From NCBI GenBank assembly GCA_035550735.1, contig DASZOM010000017.1, positions 48,491 through 112,490 of the forward strand: a stretch of 64,000 nt of DNA. The letters run 5' to 3'. The notes under the pieces are model-generated. The model saw only the letters and a program-made list of their open reading frames with translations. It did not search any database and was not told the origin of the DNA. This DNA comes from JANQRA01 sp035550735 (GTDB taxonomy: Bacteria; Actinomycetota; Acidimicrobiia; Spongiisociales; ZC4RG35). The position numbers were made by a program, and so were the translations under genes. Shown piece after piece: positions 26,781 to 35,220 of this stretch; position 1 is the stretch's first letter; each line of letters starts with the position of its first letter.

Positions 26781-27316
26781 GCTACACCTTCTCGCTGCGC
26801 CCTCTCGCCGATCTCGACGAGGAGCAGCGATCGGGGATCAAGGCCATGAAGGAGATCGTCTACCCGCCGGAGTTGTTCTCCGACGATCCGGTGCGGAGCC
26901 GGGAATGGCTGGCGGCCCGTTGGGGGATCTTGGTGACGTACGAGAACGGGGAGGTCGTGTCCTACACGGGCATCGTCTCCGTCGAGGGGACGGCCGACGG
27001 TGAGCCGGTCAGGATCGGCGGCCTGGGAGGGATTGCCACCCACCCCGGTCATCGCGGACGGGGTCTCGCCGGCCGCAGCATCGACATCGCCATCGAGCAT
27101 CTGGCCGACCAGGAGGCCGACTTCGCCCTGCTGGTGTGTCGTGACGAGCTGGTCGACTACTACGGGTCGCTCGGCTGGCGCCTCTTCCCGGGCACCACCC
27201 TGAACCGCCAACGTGGCAAGACCGAAGTGTTCACCTTCAACCGGGTCATGGTCATCGACGTGACCGGACCGGCTCCCGACGGCGGCACGATCGACGTCGA
27301 CGGGCCCCTCTGGTGA
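26777..27316 (+). CDS. GNAT-family N-acetyltransferase
   Basis: A 179-residue acetyltransferase. GGLGGIATHPGHRGRGLAGRSI is the acetyl-CoA-binding motif A (consensus Q/R-x-x-G-x-G/A), followed by VCRDELVDYYGSLGWR, the usual beta-bulge and C-terminal Y-x-x-x-G-W segment. The acceptor substrate is unknown. The TTG start overlaps the previous stop by four bases. Its stop directly abuts the stop of the convergent dehydrogenase gene with no spacer. Confidence 0.85.
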   Translation: MSYTFSLRPLADLDEEQRSGIKAMKEIVYPPELFSDDPVRSREWLAARWGILVTYENGEVVSYTGIVSVEGTADGEPVRIGGLGGIATHPGHRGRGLAGRSIDIAIEHLADQEADFALLVCRDELVDYYGSLGWRLFPGTTLNRQRGKTEVFTFNRVMVIDVTGPAPDGGTIDVDGPLW

Positions 27317-28897
27317 TCACTTGTAGAAGGGGATCCACTTGAGGAACTTGAGCACCCGCCCCAACAGCTTGTGGTACTTCTCGTAGGCGAGCCCGGCGAA
27401 AGGGGCGAAAGCCGGGGCGATTCTCTGCACGGCCACGGTCTGGGACTCGGTGTACTTGAGGATGCCCTGGGCAGCATGCCGCCGTCCCAGCCCGGAGGCC
27501 TTCATCCCGCCCATCGGGGCGTCGAATGACGACCAGGCGGCGGCATACCCGTCGTTGACCCCGACGGTGCCCGCCTGGAGCCGGCTGGCGACCGCCACCG
27601 CGGCCCTGGTGTCACCGGACCACACGCTGAAGTTGAGCCCGAACTCGGAGTCATTGGCGGCGGCGATCGCTTCGTCGATGTCGTGGTACCCGTAGATCGA
27701 GGCCACCGGACCGAAGGTCTCGCCACGGCACACCTCCATCGTCTCGTCGACATCGGTGAGCAGGGTCGGCTCGTAGAAGAGTGGCCCGACGTCTGGCCGG
27801 GGCTTGCCTCCCACCAGCAGAGCGGCTCCCTTGGCCACCGCATCGTCCACGTGGGCCTGGACCTTCTCCAGGTGGGGCCTGCTGATCATCGAGGAGAGTG
27901 CCGAGGAGAAGTCGAACCGGGTGGTCATCTCCAGCTCCCGGGTGTGGGCGACGAGACGATCGACGAACTGGTCACGAATCGCCTCATCGACGTAGACCCT
28001 CTCCATGGCGATGCAGAGCTGGCCCCCGTTGGCGAAGATCGCCCTCGAGATCCCGGGTATGGCCTGGTCGAGACGGGCATCGGACATGACGATGGCCGCG
28101 TTCTTGCCGCCCAGCTCCATCGAAGAGCCGATGAGACGTCTCCCAGCCTGCTCGGAGACCGATCTCCCCACCGACGTCGAGCCGGTGAACATGACGAAGT
28201 CGACCTCGTCGACGAGAGCGGGCCCTAGTTCCTCGCCGTGGCCGGTGACGACCTGGAAGACATCCTCGGGCGCTCCCGCCTCGGTGAGGAGGCGCTTGCC
28301 GTAGAGGACCGAGAACGGGGTCTTCTCGTCGGGTTTGACCAAGACGGTGTTCCCCGCGAGCAGGGCGGGCAGGACGTCCGAGATGGAGAGGGTGAACGGG
28401 AAGTTCCAGGGAGTGATCGCCCCCACGACCCCAACCGGGTGCCGGTACTCGTAGGCGGTGGTCAGCACCGGGAACGAGACGGCTCTTCGCTTCCGTGCCA
28501 GCAGACCGGGGCCCGTCTTCAGGTAGTAATGGGTTGTGGCGACGGTGTCGTAGACCTCCTCGAAGGCGGGTATTCGAGCCTTGCCCGCCTCGAGTTGGAT
28601 GATGTCCATCGCCACGTCGGCGTGATCGATCAAGAGATCGTGGAACCTGGAGAGGACCCTGGCCCTCTCCCGCACCGGGGTCGCCGCCCAGGTCTCCTGG
28701 GCGCGTCGCGCCCTCGCCACCGCGGCGGCCACGTCGTCCGGCGTGCTCGCGGGGACCGTCCCGATCTCGCTCTCGGTGAAGGGGGCGAGGACCGCGATGT
28801 TGGCTCCTTCCCGGGACGCCGAGACCTCATCGGCGAGGCTGTCCAAGGTCGCCGACGAGACCCGGGGCGTCAGCCCCGACCCAGCTACCGCGGTCAT
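27317..28897 (-). CDS. NAD(P)+-dependent aldehyde dehydrogenase, succinate-semialdehyde type
   Basis: A 526-residue aldehyde dehydrogenase. It has the TPWNFPF (162-168) and VLVKPDEKTP cofactor segments, the FTGSTSVGR Rossmann turn, general-base Glu261 in MELGGKN and nucleophile Cys295 in GGQLCIAMERV. Overall it most resembles actinobacterial GabD2-type succinate-semialdehyde dehydrogenases, including the C-terminal extension ending KFLKWIPF. It oxidises an aldehyde to the acid in the cytoplasm; exact substrate inferred. Its start overlaps the dienelactone-hydrolase-like stop by four bases. Confidence 0.88.
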   Translation of the reverse strand: MTAVAGSGLTPRVSSATLDSLADEVSASREGANIAVLAPFTESEIGTVPASTPDDVAAAVARARRAQETWAATPVRERARVLSRFHDLLIDHADVAMDIIQLEAGKARIPAFEEVYDTVATTHYYLKTGPGLLARKRRAVSFPVLTTAYEYRHPVGVVGAITPWNFPFTLSISDVLPALLAGNTVLVKPDEKTPFSVLYGKRLLTEAGAPEDVFQVVTGHGEELGPALVDEVDFVMFTGSTSVGRSVSEQAGRRLIGSSMELGGKNAAIVMSDARLDQAIPGISRAIFANGGQLCIAMERVYVDEAIRDQFVDRLVAHTRELEMTTRFDFSSALSSMISRPHLEKVQAHVDDAVAKGAALLVGGKPRPDVGPLFYEPTLLTDVDETMEVCRGETFGPVASIYGYHDIDEAIAAANDSEFGLNFSVWSGDTRAAVAVASRLQAGTVGVNDGYAAAWSSFDAPMGGMKASGLGRRHAAQGILKYTESQTVAVQRIAPAFAPFAGLAYEKYHKLLGRVLKFLKWIPFYK

Positions 28898-29553
28898 CCG
28901 CCAACCCTAGGAGCGAATTCGTCGCCGAGCCGTGACTCGAGGAAGTGGAGCGTGCGGTCCCACGCCTTCTCGAGGGCGTCCGGGTCGAAGGTCTCCCCGT
29001 CCGGCTCGCAGAACCCGTGCCGGGTGCCCGCATAGGTGATGACCTCGACGGGGAGGGACTCGAGTCCCATGGTCGCCTCCATGAACACCGCCTCGTCGTC
29101 GGTGATGTAGTCGTCCTCCTCGGCGAAGTGGATCAGATACGACGACCGGGAGCCGGCGAAGTCGATCTGCTGGGTGCCGTAGAAGGAGACCACCGCCCCC
29201 ACCAGGTCGGCGAGACGAACCGACGCCCACAGCCCCAGGGACCCGCCCATGCCGAACCCGATTATCCCGATCGGCCCCTTGGTGGAACGATCGCTGAGCA
29301 GCCGCACCGAGGAGAGCACCAGGGATGCGAGGCGGTCCGGGCTGGCTTCTCCGAGCCGGTCGATGCCCTCCTGCTCGGTGGCGGGCAGCTCACCGAAGTT
29401 GATGTCCGGCGCCAGCACGGTGAACCCGTGGTCGGCGAGACGGTCGCAGAGACCCTTCACCGAGGAGGTCAGGCCCCACAGCGAGTGGAGGACGAGGACG
29501 CCCGGCCCCGGGCCCTCGTCGCCCTGAACGAAGTAGGCGAGGTCACGTGGCAC
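28894..29553 (-). CDS. Dienelactone hydrolase-like protein lacking the nucleophile
   Basis: A 219-residue alpha/beta-hydrolase of the dienelactone hydrolase family. The oxyanion-side segment PGVLVLHSLWGLTS, the acid in HFAEEDDYIT (Asp147/148) and His179 in GTRHGFCEP are present, but the nucleophile elbow reads GFGMGG: residue 101, Cys in classical members (GFCxGG), is Gly (codon GGC, bases 29251-29253). Hydrolase activity is therefore doubtful. Start is the GTG at 29553; the longer open frame upstream is an antisense shadow of the MFS gene. Stop overlaps the aldehyde dehydrogenase start. Confidence 0.85.
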   Translation of the reverse strand: MPRDLAYFVQGDEGPGPGVLVLHSLWGLTSSVKGLCDRLADHGFTVLAPDINFGELPATEQEGIDRLGEASPDRLASLVLSSVRLLSDRSTKGPIGIIGFGMGGSLGLWASVRLADLVGAVVSFYGTQQIDFAGSRSSYLIHFAEEDDYITDDEAVFMEATMGLESLPVEVITYAGTRHGFCEPDGETFDPDALEKAWDRTLHFLESRLGDEFAPRVGG

Positions 29554-29564
29554 CCCTCTTAACC

Positions 29565-29582
29565 TAGGCCTACGCTGGCCTA
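29565..29582. promoter_or_regulatory. Palindrome in the divergent promoter region, possible operator
   Basis: TAGGCC (29565-29570) and GGCCTA (29577-29582) form an inverted repeat with a six-base spacer in the 30-base gap between the divergent dienelactone-hydrolase-like gene and the MFS exporter gene. Position and symmetry suit a regulator-binding site controlling both; no regulator gene is adjacent. Confidence 0.4.
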
Positions 29583-29583
29583 A

Positions 29584-31239
29584 ATGTCCTCGGCTGTCGA
29601 GCCACTCCGGTACCCACATTTCAGATGGCTCTGGGCGGGGAACATCTTCTCCGCGTCCGGAACCTTCGTCCAGTCTGTTGCCGCCTCCTGGCTGATGTTC
29701 GAGCTGACCGAGTCGAGCACATGGGTTGGCCTCATCGTCGCCTCGTCGACCCTCCCCCTGCTGTTCTTCTCGCTCACCGCCGGCGCCCTCGCCGACCGCT
29801 TCGACCGGGCCCGGCTGATGCTGATCGCCCAGCTGACGATGGGTGGCTCGGCGGCCGTCATGGCCGTGCTCACCTTCCTGGGCTCGATGACCCCGCCGGT
29901 CCTCCTCGCACTCGGTCTGCTCCTCGGCACCGGGCTCGCTCTCAACCTCCCGGCGTGGCAGGCGCTTATCCCCGACCTGGTGCCGAGAGGGCTGGTGGCA
30001 TCGGCCGTGGCCCTCAACTCGGCGGCATTCAACGCGGCGAGGGCGGTCGGCCCGGCCTTGGGCGGCTTCCTCATCGCTCTCTACGGAGCAGGTGCGGGAT
30101 TCGCCTACAACGCGATCTCCTATGTCGCCATCGTCACGGCGCTCGTCCTGATCGGGCCACGTCTCAGTGCGGAGCTGGCCTCCACTCCGCAATCGATGCG
30201 CTCGGCGATCTCCACCGGGATCCGATTCGCCAGGTTCACGCCGGTCTTCCGCAGTGTGCTCTACCTGGTGTCGATCTTCGCCTTCTTCTCGGCGGTGGTG
30301 CAATCGATCCTGCCGGTGCACACCGCGTTCCTCGGCGGCGGGGAACTGGCCTTCGGATTCCTCTACGGTGCGATGGGGGCGGGGGCCCTGGCCGGGGCGA
30401 TGATCCGGCCCCGGCTCGGCCGGTGGATCTCCGGGTCGTGGGTGCCGCACACGATCACCTTCTTCGGGGCCTCGGGGCTCGTCCTCGCTCTCGCCCCCAA
30501 TCTGGTGGTTGCCGGGATCGGGATGTTCGGCACCGGGATCTTCTGGCTGCTCACCCTGGCGACGCTCAACGCCACGGCTCAGCTGCTCTCCCCGCCCTGG
30601 ATCCGGGGGCGGGCGATGTCGATCTACAGCCTTGCCTTCGCCGGGGTGATCCCCATCGGCTCCATCGCCGCCGGAGTCGTCGCCGACTCACTGGGGACCA
30701 CCGCTTCGATCGCCATCTTCTCCTCAGGCGCCCTGGTCCTCGGGCTCCTCGCCCCCAGGTTCCGGGTCCCTCACATCGAGGAGGTGGTGCCGCCCGAGTT
30801 CAGCGAGGAGCGCGACGCCCCCGAGCACGACATCGACTCGGCGCCGGGCGGCCCGGTGATCGTGCTCAACACCTGGAGGATCGCCGAATCCGACTTCGTC
30901 GAGTTCACCAGGGTGATGAACGAGGTCCGTCGGGTCCGTCTGAGCACCGGGGCGTATAGGTGGCGGCTCTTTCGCAACACGTCAGACCCGACACGTCTGA
31001 CCGAGTTCATGGCGTTGCACAGCTGGGCGGATCATCTCGACCAGCACCGGCGCATCGACGACGCTGCGGTCGCCCTGCTCCGTCGGGCCCGCTCCTTCGA
31101 CATCGACGGAGGGCCGACGACGAGGCACCTCATCGCCATCGACGTCGAGGATCCCCCGGACTTCGACAGCCTGGTCGCACGTCACGACCGTCTTCACCAG
31201 ACCGACGGGTCGATCCCCAAGATCGATCAGGGGCCCTGA
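29584..31239 (+). CDS. MFS transporter of the MFS_3/EntS-like type with C-terminal soluble domain
   Basis: A 551-residue protein: about 12 transmembrane helices (20-400) starting FRWLWAGNIFSASGTFVQSVAASWLMF, with GALADRFDRARLM in the first cytoplasmic loop, then a roughly 130-residue soluble tail (415-551). The tail has an ABM/monooxygenase-like look (WRIAESDFVEFTRVM...WADHLDQHRRI), which is usual for this MFS_3 subgroup. Relatives export siderophores or hydrophobic compounds by proton antiport. Its 3' end overlaps the convergent membrane-protein gene by 13 bases. Confidence 0.88.
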   Translation: MSSAVEPLRYPHFRWLWAGNIFSASGTFVQSVAASWLMFELTESSTWVGLIVASSTLPLLFFSLTAGALADRFDRARLMLIAQLTMGGSAAVMAVLTFLGSMTPPVLLALGLLLGTGLALNLPAWQALIPDLVPRGLVASAVALNSAAFNAARAVGPALGGFLIALYGAGAGFAYNAISYVAIVTALVLIGPRLSAELASTPQSMRSAISTGIRFARFTPVFRSVLYLVSIFAFFSAVVQSILPVHTAFLGGGELAFGFLYGAMGAGALAGAMIRPRLGRWISGSWVPHTITFFGASGLVLALAPNLVVAGIGMFGTGIFWLLTLATLNATAQLLSPPWIRGRAMSIYSLAFAGVIPIGSIAAGVVADSLGTTASIAIFSSGALVLGLLAPRFRVPHIEEVVPPEFSEERDAPEHDIDSAPGGPVIVLNTWRIAESDFVEFTRVMNEVRRVRLSTGAYRWRLFRNTSDPTRLTEFMALHSWADHLDQHRRIDDAAVALLRRARSFDIDGGPTTRHLIAIDVEDPPDFDSLVARHDRLHQTDGSIPKIDQGP

Positions 31240-31907
31240 GCGATCGCCATCTCCCGCCGGTATTTCTTCCAATCCGACTTCCGAGTCGACCACACCACGT
31301 CGGTGGCCAGCGCGGCCGCTCCCACCACCACCAGGCCCCAGAGGGCCCACACCGGCAGGTCGGCGGCGGAAGCGGCGCCGAGGAGGAGGAAGGGCATCAG
31401 CTTGGTCACGATCGCCCCGGAGGCGTGCATCCAGGCTCGTCTCGAGGCCGGCGTGCGCAGGTAGCTGGCGTAGTCCAGCTTGATGCCCGGCTGGGGCTGG
31501 GTGATCTTGCCGATGAACCAGCCGGTGAATCGCAACCCCAAGAGCCGCCCCACGACGAGATGGGTCGAAGCGTGAGTGGCAACGAGGAGGATCCCCGTGG
31601 CCACGTAGAAGACGATCACCGCCGACCAGCCGTCGAGGAAGTACGCCCACCACACGCCGGCGAGCCCGGTGAGCGTGGCCATGGCCACGATGGCAGTCCC
31701 CCACCCGAGGGGGACCGACAGGAGGGCCCAGTCGCGATGGGCCCGGGCATCGATCGCGCCGATCCGCTCAGCGTGGAGCTCGACCAGCTCCGGATCGCGT
31801 TTGACCTCGTCCACGACCCGCCAGAAGCCGGTGCCGGAGAGACCGCGGCCCTCTGCCAAGGCCCTCTCCGCATTGGCCAGTGTCTCCTCGATCGTGGGGG
31901 TCGCCAC
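31227..31907 (-). CDS. Polytopic membrane protein with HxxxH motif, function unknown
   Basis: A 226-residue protein with an N-terminal helical soluble segment and four to five transmembrane helices. One helix contains HASTHLVVGRLLG, in the place and spacing of the HExxH zinc motif of site-2 (M50) proteases but without the catalytic Glu, and further on RRAWMHASGAIVTKLMPF resembles the conserved small-residue helix of that fold. I regard it as at most a degenerate M50-like protein. GTG 31907 is used as start; a longer frame upstream is Arg/Pro-rich and overlaps the sigma factor. Confidence 0.65.
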   Translation of the reverse strand: MATPTIEETLANAERALAEGRGLSGTGFWRVVDEVKRDPELVELHAERIGAIDARAHRDWALLSVPLGWGTAIVAMATLTGLAGVWWAYFLDGWSAVIVFYVATGILLVATHASTHLVVGRLLGLRFTGWFIGKITQPQPGIKLDYASYLRTPASRRAWMHASGAIVTKLMPFLLLGAASAADLPVWALWGLVVVGAAALATDVVWSTRKSDWKKYRREMAIAQGP

Positions 31908-31972
31908 CAGGCGGAATATAGGTACGGTGCGCGGGTGCAACCGGACGGGACGATCTGGGGTTCTGCGTGGTG

Positions 31973-32491
31973 ATGGAAGATCTCGCCCGGGCACTAGCCA
32001 CCGATCTCGACTCCGCCTTCCCCACCGTGGTGGATTCGATGAGCGCACAACTGTTCTGGGGTCTGCGACGAATCTGCGGCGACCACCAGGAGGCCGAGGA
32101 CCTGACCCAGGAGACCTTCATCCGCGCCTACCGCGCCCTGGCGGGATACGACATCGATCGGATCAGGGCCATGGAGCTTCGACCCTGGTTGTGGACCATC
32201 GCCATGAACCTGGGCCGGAACCATCTCCGTGATCGCTCACGCCGCCCCACCCTGGTCGAGATGACCGTGGAGACCGGATTGGAGGACCCGGACGTGGCCG
32301 ATGGCACCGTCTGGGACCGCCGGCTCTCGCTGCTGAGCGAGCCACAACGAACGGCAGTGGTGCTGAGACACGTCGTGGGAATGGGCATCGGCGAGATCGC
32401 CACCGTGACGGGCAGGCCCGAGGGAACCGTGAAGGCAGATGTGCATCGGGGGCTCGCCCGACTGCGTCAGACGATCGAGGAGGAGACATGA
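31973..32491 (+). CDS. ECF-type RNA polymerase sigma factor
   Basis: A 172-residue sigma-70 family ECF factor. Region 2 shows RRICGDHQEAEDLTQETFIR and RPWLWTIAMNLGRNHLRD; region 4 shows LSEPQRTAVVLRH, VVGMGIGEIA and TGRPEGTVKADVHRGLARLR. Two in-frame GTG codons lie just upstream (31967, 31970); the ATG is preferred. No anti-sigma factor gene is adjacent; instead the stop overlaps by four bases (ATGA) with a methylated-DNA repair methyltransferase gene, suggesting the factor is linked to alkylation damage. The overlap is observed; the function is inferred. Confidence 0.92.
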   Translation: MEDLARALATDLDSAFPTVVDSMSAQLFWGLRRICGDHQEAEDLTQETFIRAYRALAGYDIDRIRAMELRPWLWTIAMNLGRNHLRDRSRRPTLVEMTVETGLEDPDVADGTVWDRRLSLLSEPQRTAVVLRHVVGMGIGEIATVTGRPEGTVKADVHRGLARLRQTIEEET

Positions 32492-33240
32492 CCATCGAAT
32501 CACAACTGGAGATGCTGCTCGCAGAGCCACCTGCGGGGATCAGCGAAGGTGTCGCGTTGGGAACCGGGATCGCCCATGGCTACGACATCTACGAATCGGC
32601 GATCGGCGAGGTGGTGGTGACCTTCAACACCGTGGGGGTGTCCTCGGTCGACATCGTCGACGGCTTCGCCGAGCGCTTCACCCGGCGTTTCGGCAAGGGC
32701 CTCATTCGGGCCGATGCGCCGGCGGCCTGGAGGCATCACATCCCCGAGGCGATCGACCGGGGCACACCCGGGAAGCTCCCCCTCGACCTGAGCTCGGTCA
32801 CCGGCTTTCAGACCGAGGTGCTGATGACCACGGCCACCATCCCCAAGGGGGAGGTCCGTCCCTACGGCTGGGTGGCCAAGGAGATACACCGGCCCGGTGC
32901 GGTGCGGGCGGTCGGCTCGGCAGTGGCTCGTAACCCCGTGCCGCTGATCGTCCCCTGCCATCGCGTCGTGCGAACCGACGGGCACATCGGCAACTACTCC
33001 CTCGGCGGGCCTCACTTCAAGGTCGAGCTGCTCGAGCACGAAGGAGCCAGGCCCACGGTCCTCGAGGAGCTCGCCACTCGCAACATCAGAGTCAGGGGCG
33101 ACGTGGCGTCCGGCGTCTACCACCACCCCACCTGTGGGGAGCTGCGACGGGCCCGGGGCGAGACCACCGACTTCCGCTCGACCGCAGCGGCCGAGACGGC
33201 AGGTCTCACCCCCTGCCCGGTCTGCCGGCCCATGGGCTGA
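32488..33240 (+). CDS. ogt: Methylated-DNA--protein-cysteine methyltransferase fused to an Ada-type zinc module
   Basis: A 250-residue suicide repair protein. The catalytic domain (about 25-187) carries IPKGEVRPYGWVA, RAVGSAVARNPVP and VPCHRVV with alkyl-acceptor Cys157, then the LLEHEGA end, all standard for O6-alkylguanine methyltransferases. Residues 200-250 resemble the metal-binding domain of Ada (YHHPTC...F-x-S-x4-E-x-A-G-L-x-PCPVCRP). Ada normally has this domain at its N-terminus with four Cys; here Cys216, Cys243 and Cys246 remain, while the first, methyl-accepting position is His (212/213). Translationally coupled to the ECF sigma factor. A zinc-binding or DNA-contact role is inferred. 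Confidence 0.9.
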   Translation: MTIESQLEMLLAEPPAGISEGVALGTGIAHGYDIYESAIGEVVVTFNTVGVSSVDIVDGFAERFTRRFGKGLIRADAPAAWRHHIPEAIDRGTPGKLPLDLSSVTGFQTEVLMTTATIPKGEVRPYGWVAKEIHRPGAVRAVGSAVARNPVPLIVPCHRVVRTDGHIGNYSLGGPHFKVELLEHEGARPTVLEELATRNIRVRGDVASGVYHHPTCGELRRARGETTDFRSTAAAETAGLTPCPVCRPMG

Positions 33241-33243
33241 CGC

Positions 33244-33263
33244 CCGTTTTCACCCGGAAACGG
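33244..33263. terminator. Hairpin between methyltransferase gene and transketolase
   Basis: CCGTTT (33244-33249) pairs with AAACGG (33258-33263) over an eight-base loop, directly after the methyltransferase stop. It contains the short T-run in the stem rather than after it, so terminator strength is doubtful. Confidence 0.35.
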
Positions 33264-33282
33264 TCGGGTACGCTCGATCTCG

Positions 33283-35220
33283 ATGCCAGAGACCCCGCCC
33301 GTCGAGCAACTCGCCGTCGACACCCTGAAAGCCCTGGCGATGGACGCCGTGCAGAAGGCAAATTCCGGGCATCCGGGGATGCCGATGGGGATGGCCGACA
33401 TCGCGGTCACGTTGTGGTCCAGGTTCCTGAAGGTCGACCCCGATCACCCCACCTGGCCCGACCGGGATCGGTTCGTCGTCTCCAACGGCCATGGCTCCAT
33501 GCTGCTCTACGGGCTTCTCCACCTCTCCGGGTTCGACGTCAGCCTCGATGCGATCAAGAACTTCCGGCAGTGGGGATATCACACGGCCGGCCATCCCGAA
33601 GTCGACCAGTCCCTGGGGATCGAGACCACCACCGGCCCCCTCGGCCAGGGTTTCGGGACCGCCGTGGGTATGGCCATCGCCGAGGCGCATCTCCGGGCCC
33701 GGCTCGGCTCCGATCTGGTCGACCATCACACCTACGCCTTCGTCTCCGACGGCGATCTCATGGAGGGGGTGAGCAGCGAGTCGGCGTCGCTCGCCGGCAG
33801 CTTCGGATTGGGCCGGCTCATCTACTTCTACGACGACAACGAGATCTCGATCGACGGCTCCACCGACATCACGTTCCTCGAGGACGTTCCCCGGCGCTTC
33901 GACGCCTTCGGCTGGCACACGGTGGAGATCGACGGGCACGACCGCGGCGCCGTCGCCGAGGCCGTCGAGGCGGCGCTGAAGGAGGAGGACCGGCCGTCAC
34001 TCATCGACTGCCACACCCACATCGCCCACGGCGCCCCCACCCTCGAGGGCACTGCCAAGGCTCATGGCAACCCATTGGGCGAGGAGGAGTTGACCAAGGC
34101 CAAGGAGGCCATGGGCTACCCCACCGAGCCGGCGTTCTGGGTCGACGAGTCGGTGTACGAGTTCTTCGGTCAGGCGATGGAGAGAGGCCGCGCTGCCCGT
34201 AAGGAGTGGAAGGCCCGTTTCGACGCCGCCGACACCGCCGAATGGGAGGCGATGCACTCGGCGCCTCCGATCAGACTCGACGGCCCCGTCTTCGAATCGG
34301 GAGAGGGGCTCGCCACCCGGGCCTCTTCCGGGCAGTTGTTCTCCGAGATCGCCGCGAAGGTCCCCGGCTTCATCGGTGGCGCCGCCGACCTCGTCGAGTC
34401 GACCAAGACGGTGATCGAGAAGGGCCGGCTGTTCTCCCGGGAGGATCCTGCCGCCAGGGACATCGCCTTCGGGATAAGGGAGCACGCCATGGGCACCGCC
34501 GTCAACGGCATGGCGCTCCACGGCGGCCTCCGGCCGTATGGCGCCACCTTCTTCGTGTTCTCCGACTACATGCGGCCGGCGGTGCGGCTCTCCGCCCTGA
34601 TGCAGGCCCCGTCGATCTGGGTCTGGACCCACGACTCGGTCTTCCTCGGGGAGGACGGGCCGACCCATCAGCCCATCGAGCATCTCGCGTCACTGCGGGC
34701 AATGCCCAACATCTGGGTCATCCGTCCCGCCGACGCCCACGAGGTGGTCTCGGCATGGGAGGTCGCCCTCAACCGAAACGACGGGCCGGTGGCACTGGTG
34801 CTGACGCGGCAGAACGTGCCGACGCTCGAAGGCACCGGCGAGATCACCCGTGGCGGCTACGTCGTGCGGGGCGGCGACGACGTGACCCTGATCGCCACGG
34901 GCTCCGAGGTCTCCACCGCAGTCGGAGCGGCAGACCTCCTCGAAGGCGACGGGGTCTCGGCGCGGGTGGTCAGCCTGCCCTGCTGGGAGCTGTTCCAGGC
35001 ACAACCCGCCGACTATCGCCGGGAGATCCTGGGGTCTTCGCCCCGGGTGTCGATCGAGGCCGCGGCAACCTTCGGCTGGGAGCAGATCGTCGGCCAGGAC
35101 GGGCTCGTCCTGGGCATCGACCACTTCGGCGCCTCGGCCCCGGCCGAGGTGATCGCCGAGCAGTTCGGCTTCACCCCCGACGCCGTGGCGGCAAAGGTGA
35201 AGGCTCACCTCGGTAAGTGA
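33283..35220 (+). CDS. tkt: Transketolase
   Basis: Thiamine-diphosphate enzyme of the pentose phosphate and Calvin-type sugar interconversions; 645 residues, normal length. N-terminal ANSGHPGMPMGMADIA, then the ThDP/Mg motif VSDGDLMEGVSSESASLAGSFG, the pyrimidine-domain FGIREHAMG, THDSVFLGEDGPTHQPIEHL and C-terminal GSEVSTAVGAA are all present. It stands apart from the usual tal/zwf neighbours. Its stop overlaps the start of an FAD oxidoreductase gene by four bases (GTGA). Confidence 0.96.
   Translation: MPETPPVEQLAVDTLKALAMDAVQKANSGHPGMPMGMADIAVTLWSRFLKVDPDHPTWPDRDRFVVSNGHGSMLLYGLLHLSGFDVSLDAIKNFRQWGYHTAGHPEVDQSLGIETTTGPLGQGFGTAVGMAIAEAHLRARLGSDLVDHHTYAFVSDGDLMEGVSSESASLAGSFGLGRLIYFYDDNEISIDGSTDITFLEDVPRRFDAFGWHTVEIDGHDRGAVAEAVEAALKEEDRPSLIDCHTHIAHGAPTLEGTAKAHGNPLGEEELTKAKEAMGYPTEPAFWVDESVYEFFGQAMERGRAARKEWKARFDAADTAEWEAMHSAPPIRLDGPVFESGEGLATRASSGQLFSEIAAKVPGFIGGAADLVESTKTVIEKGRLFSREDPAARDIAFGIREHAMGTAVNGMALHGGLRPYGATFFVFSDYMRPAVRLSALMQAPSIWVWTHDSVFLGEDGPTHQPIEHLASLRAMPNIWVIRPADAHEVVSAWEVALNRNDGPVALVLTRQNVPTLEGTGEITRGGYVVRGGDDVTLIATGSEVSTAVGAADLLEGDGVSARVVSLPCWELFQAQPADYRREILGSSPRVSIEAAATFGWEQIVGQDGLVLGIDHFGASAPAEVIAEQFGFTPDAVAAKVKAHLGK

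Noticed and set aside
28894..30450. 518-codon minus-strand frame extending the dienelactone-hydrolase-like gene
   Set aside because: The extra 299 codons are Arg/Glu/Gly-rich and antisense to the MFS gene; the family N-terminus appears only from GTG 29553.
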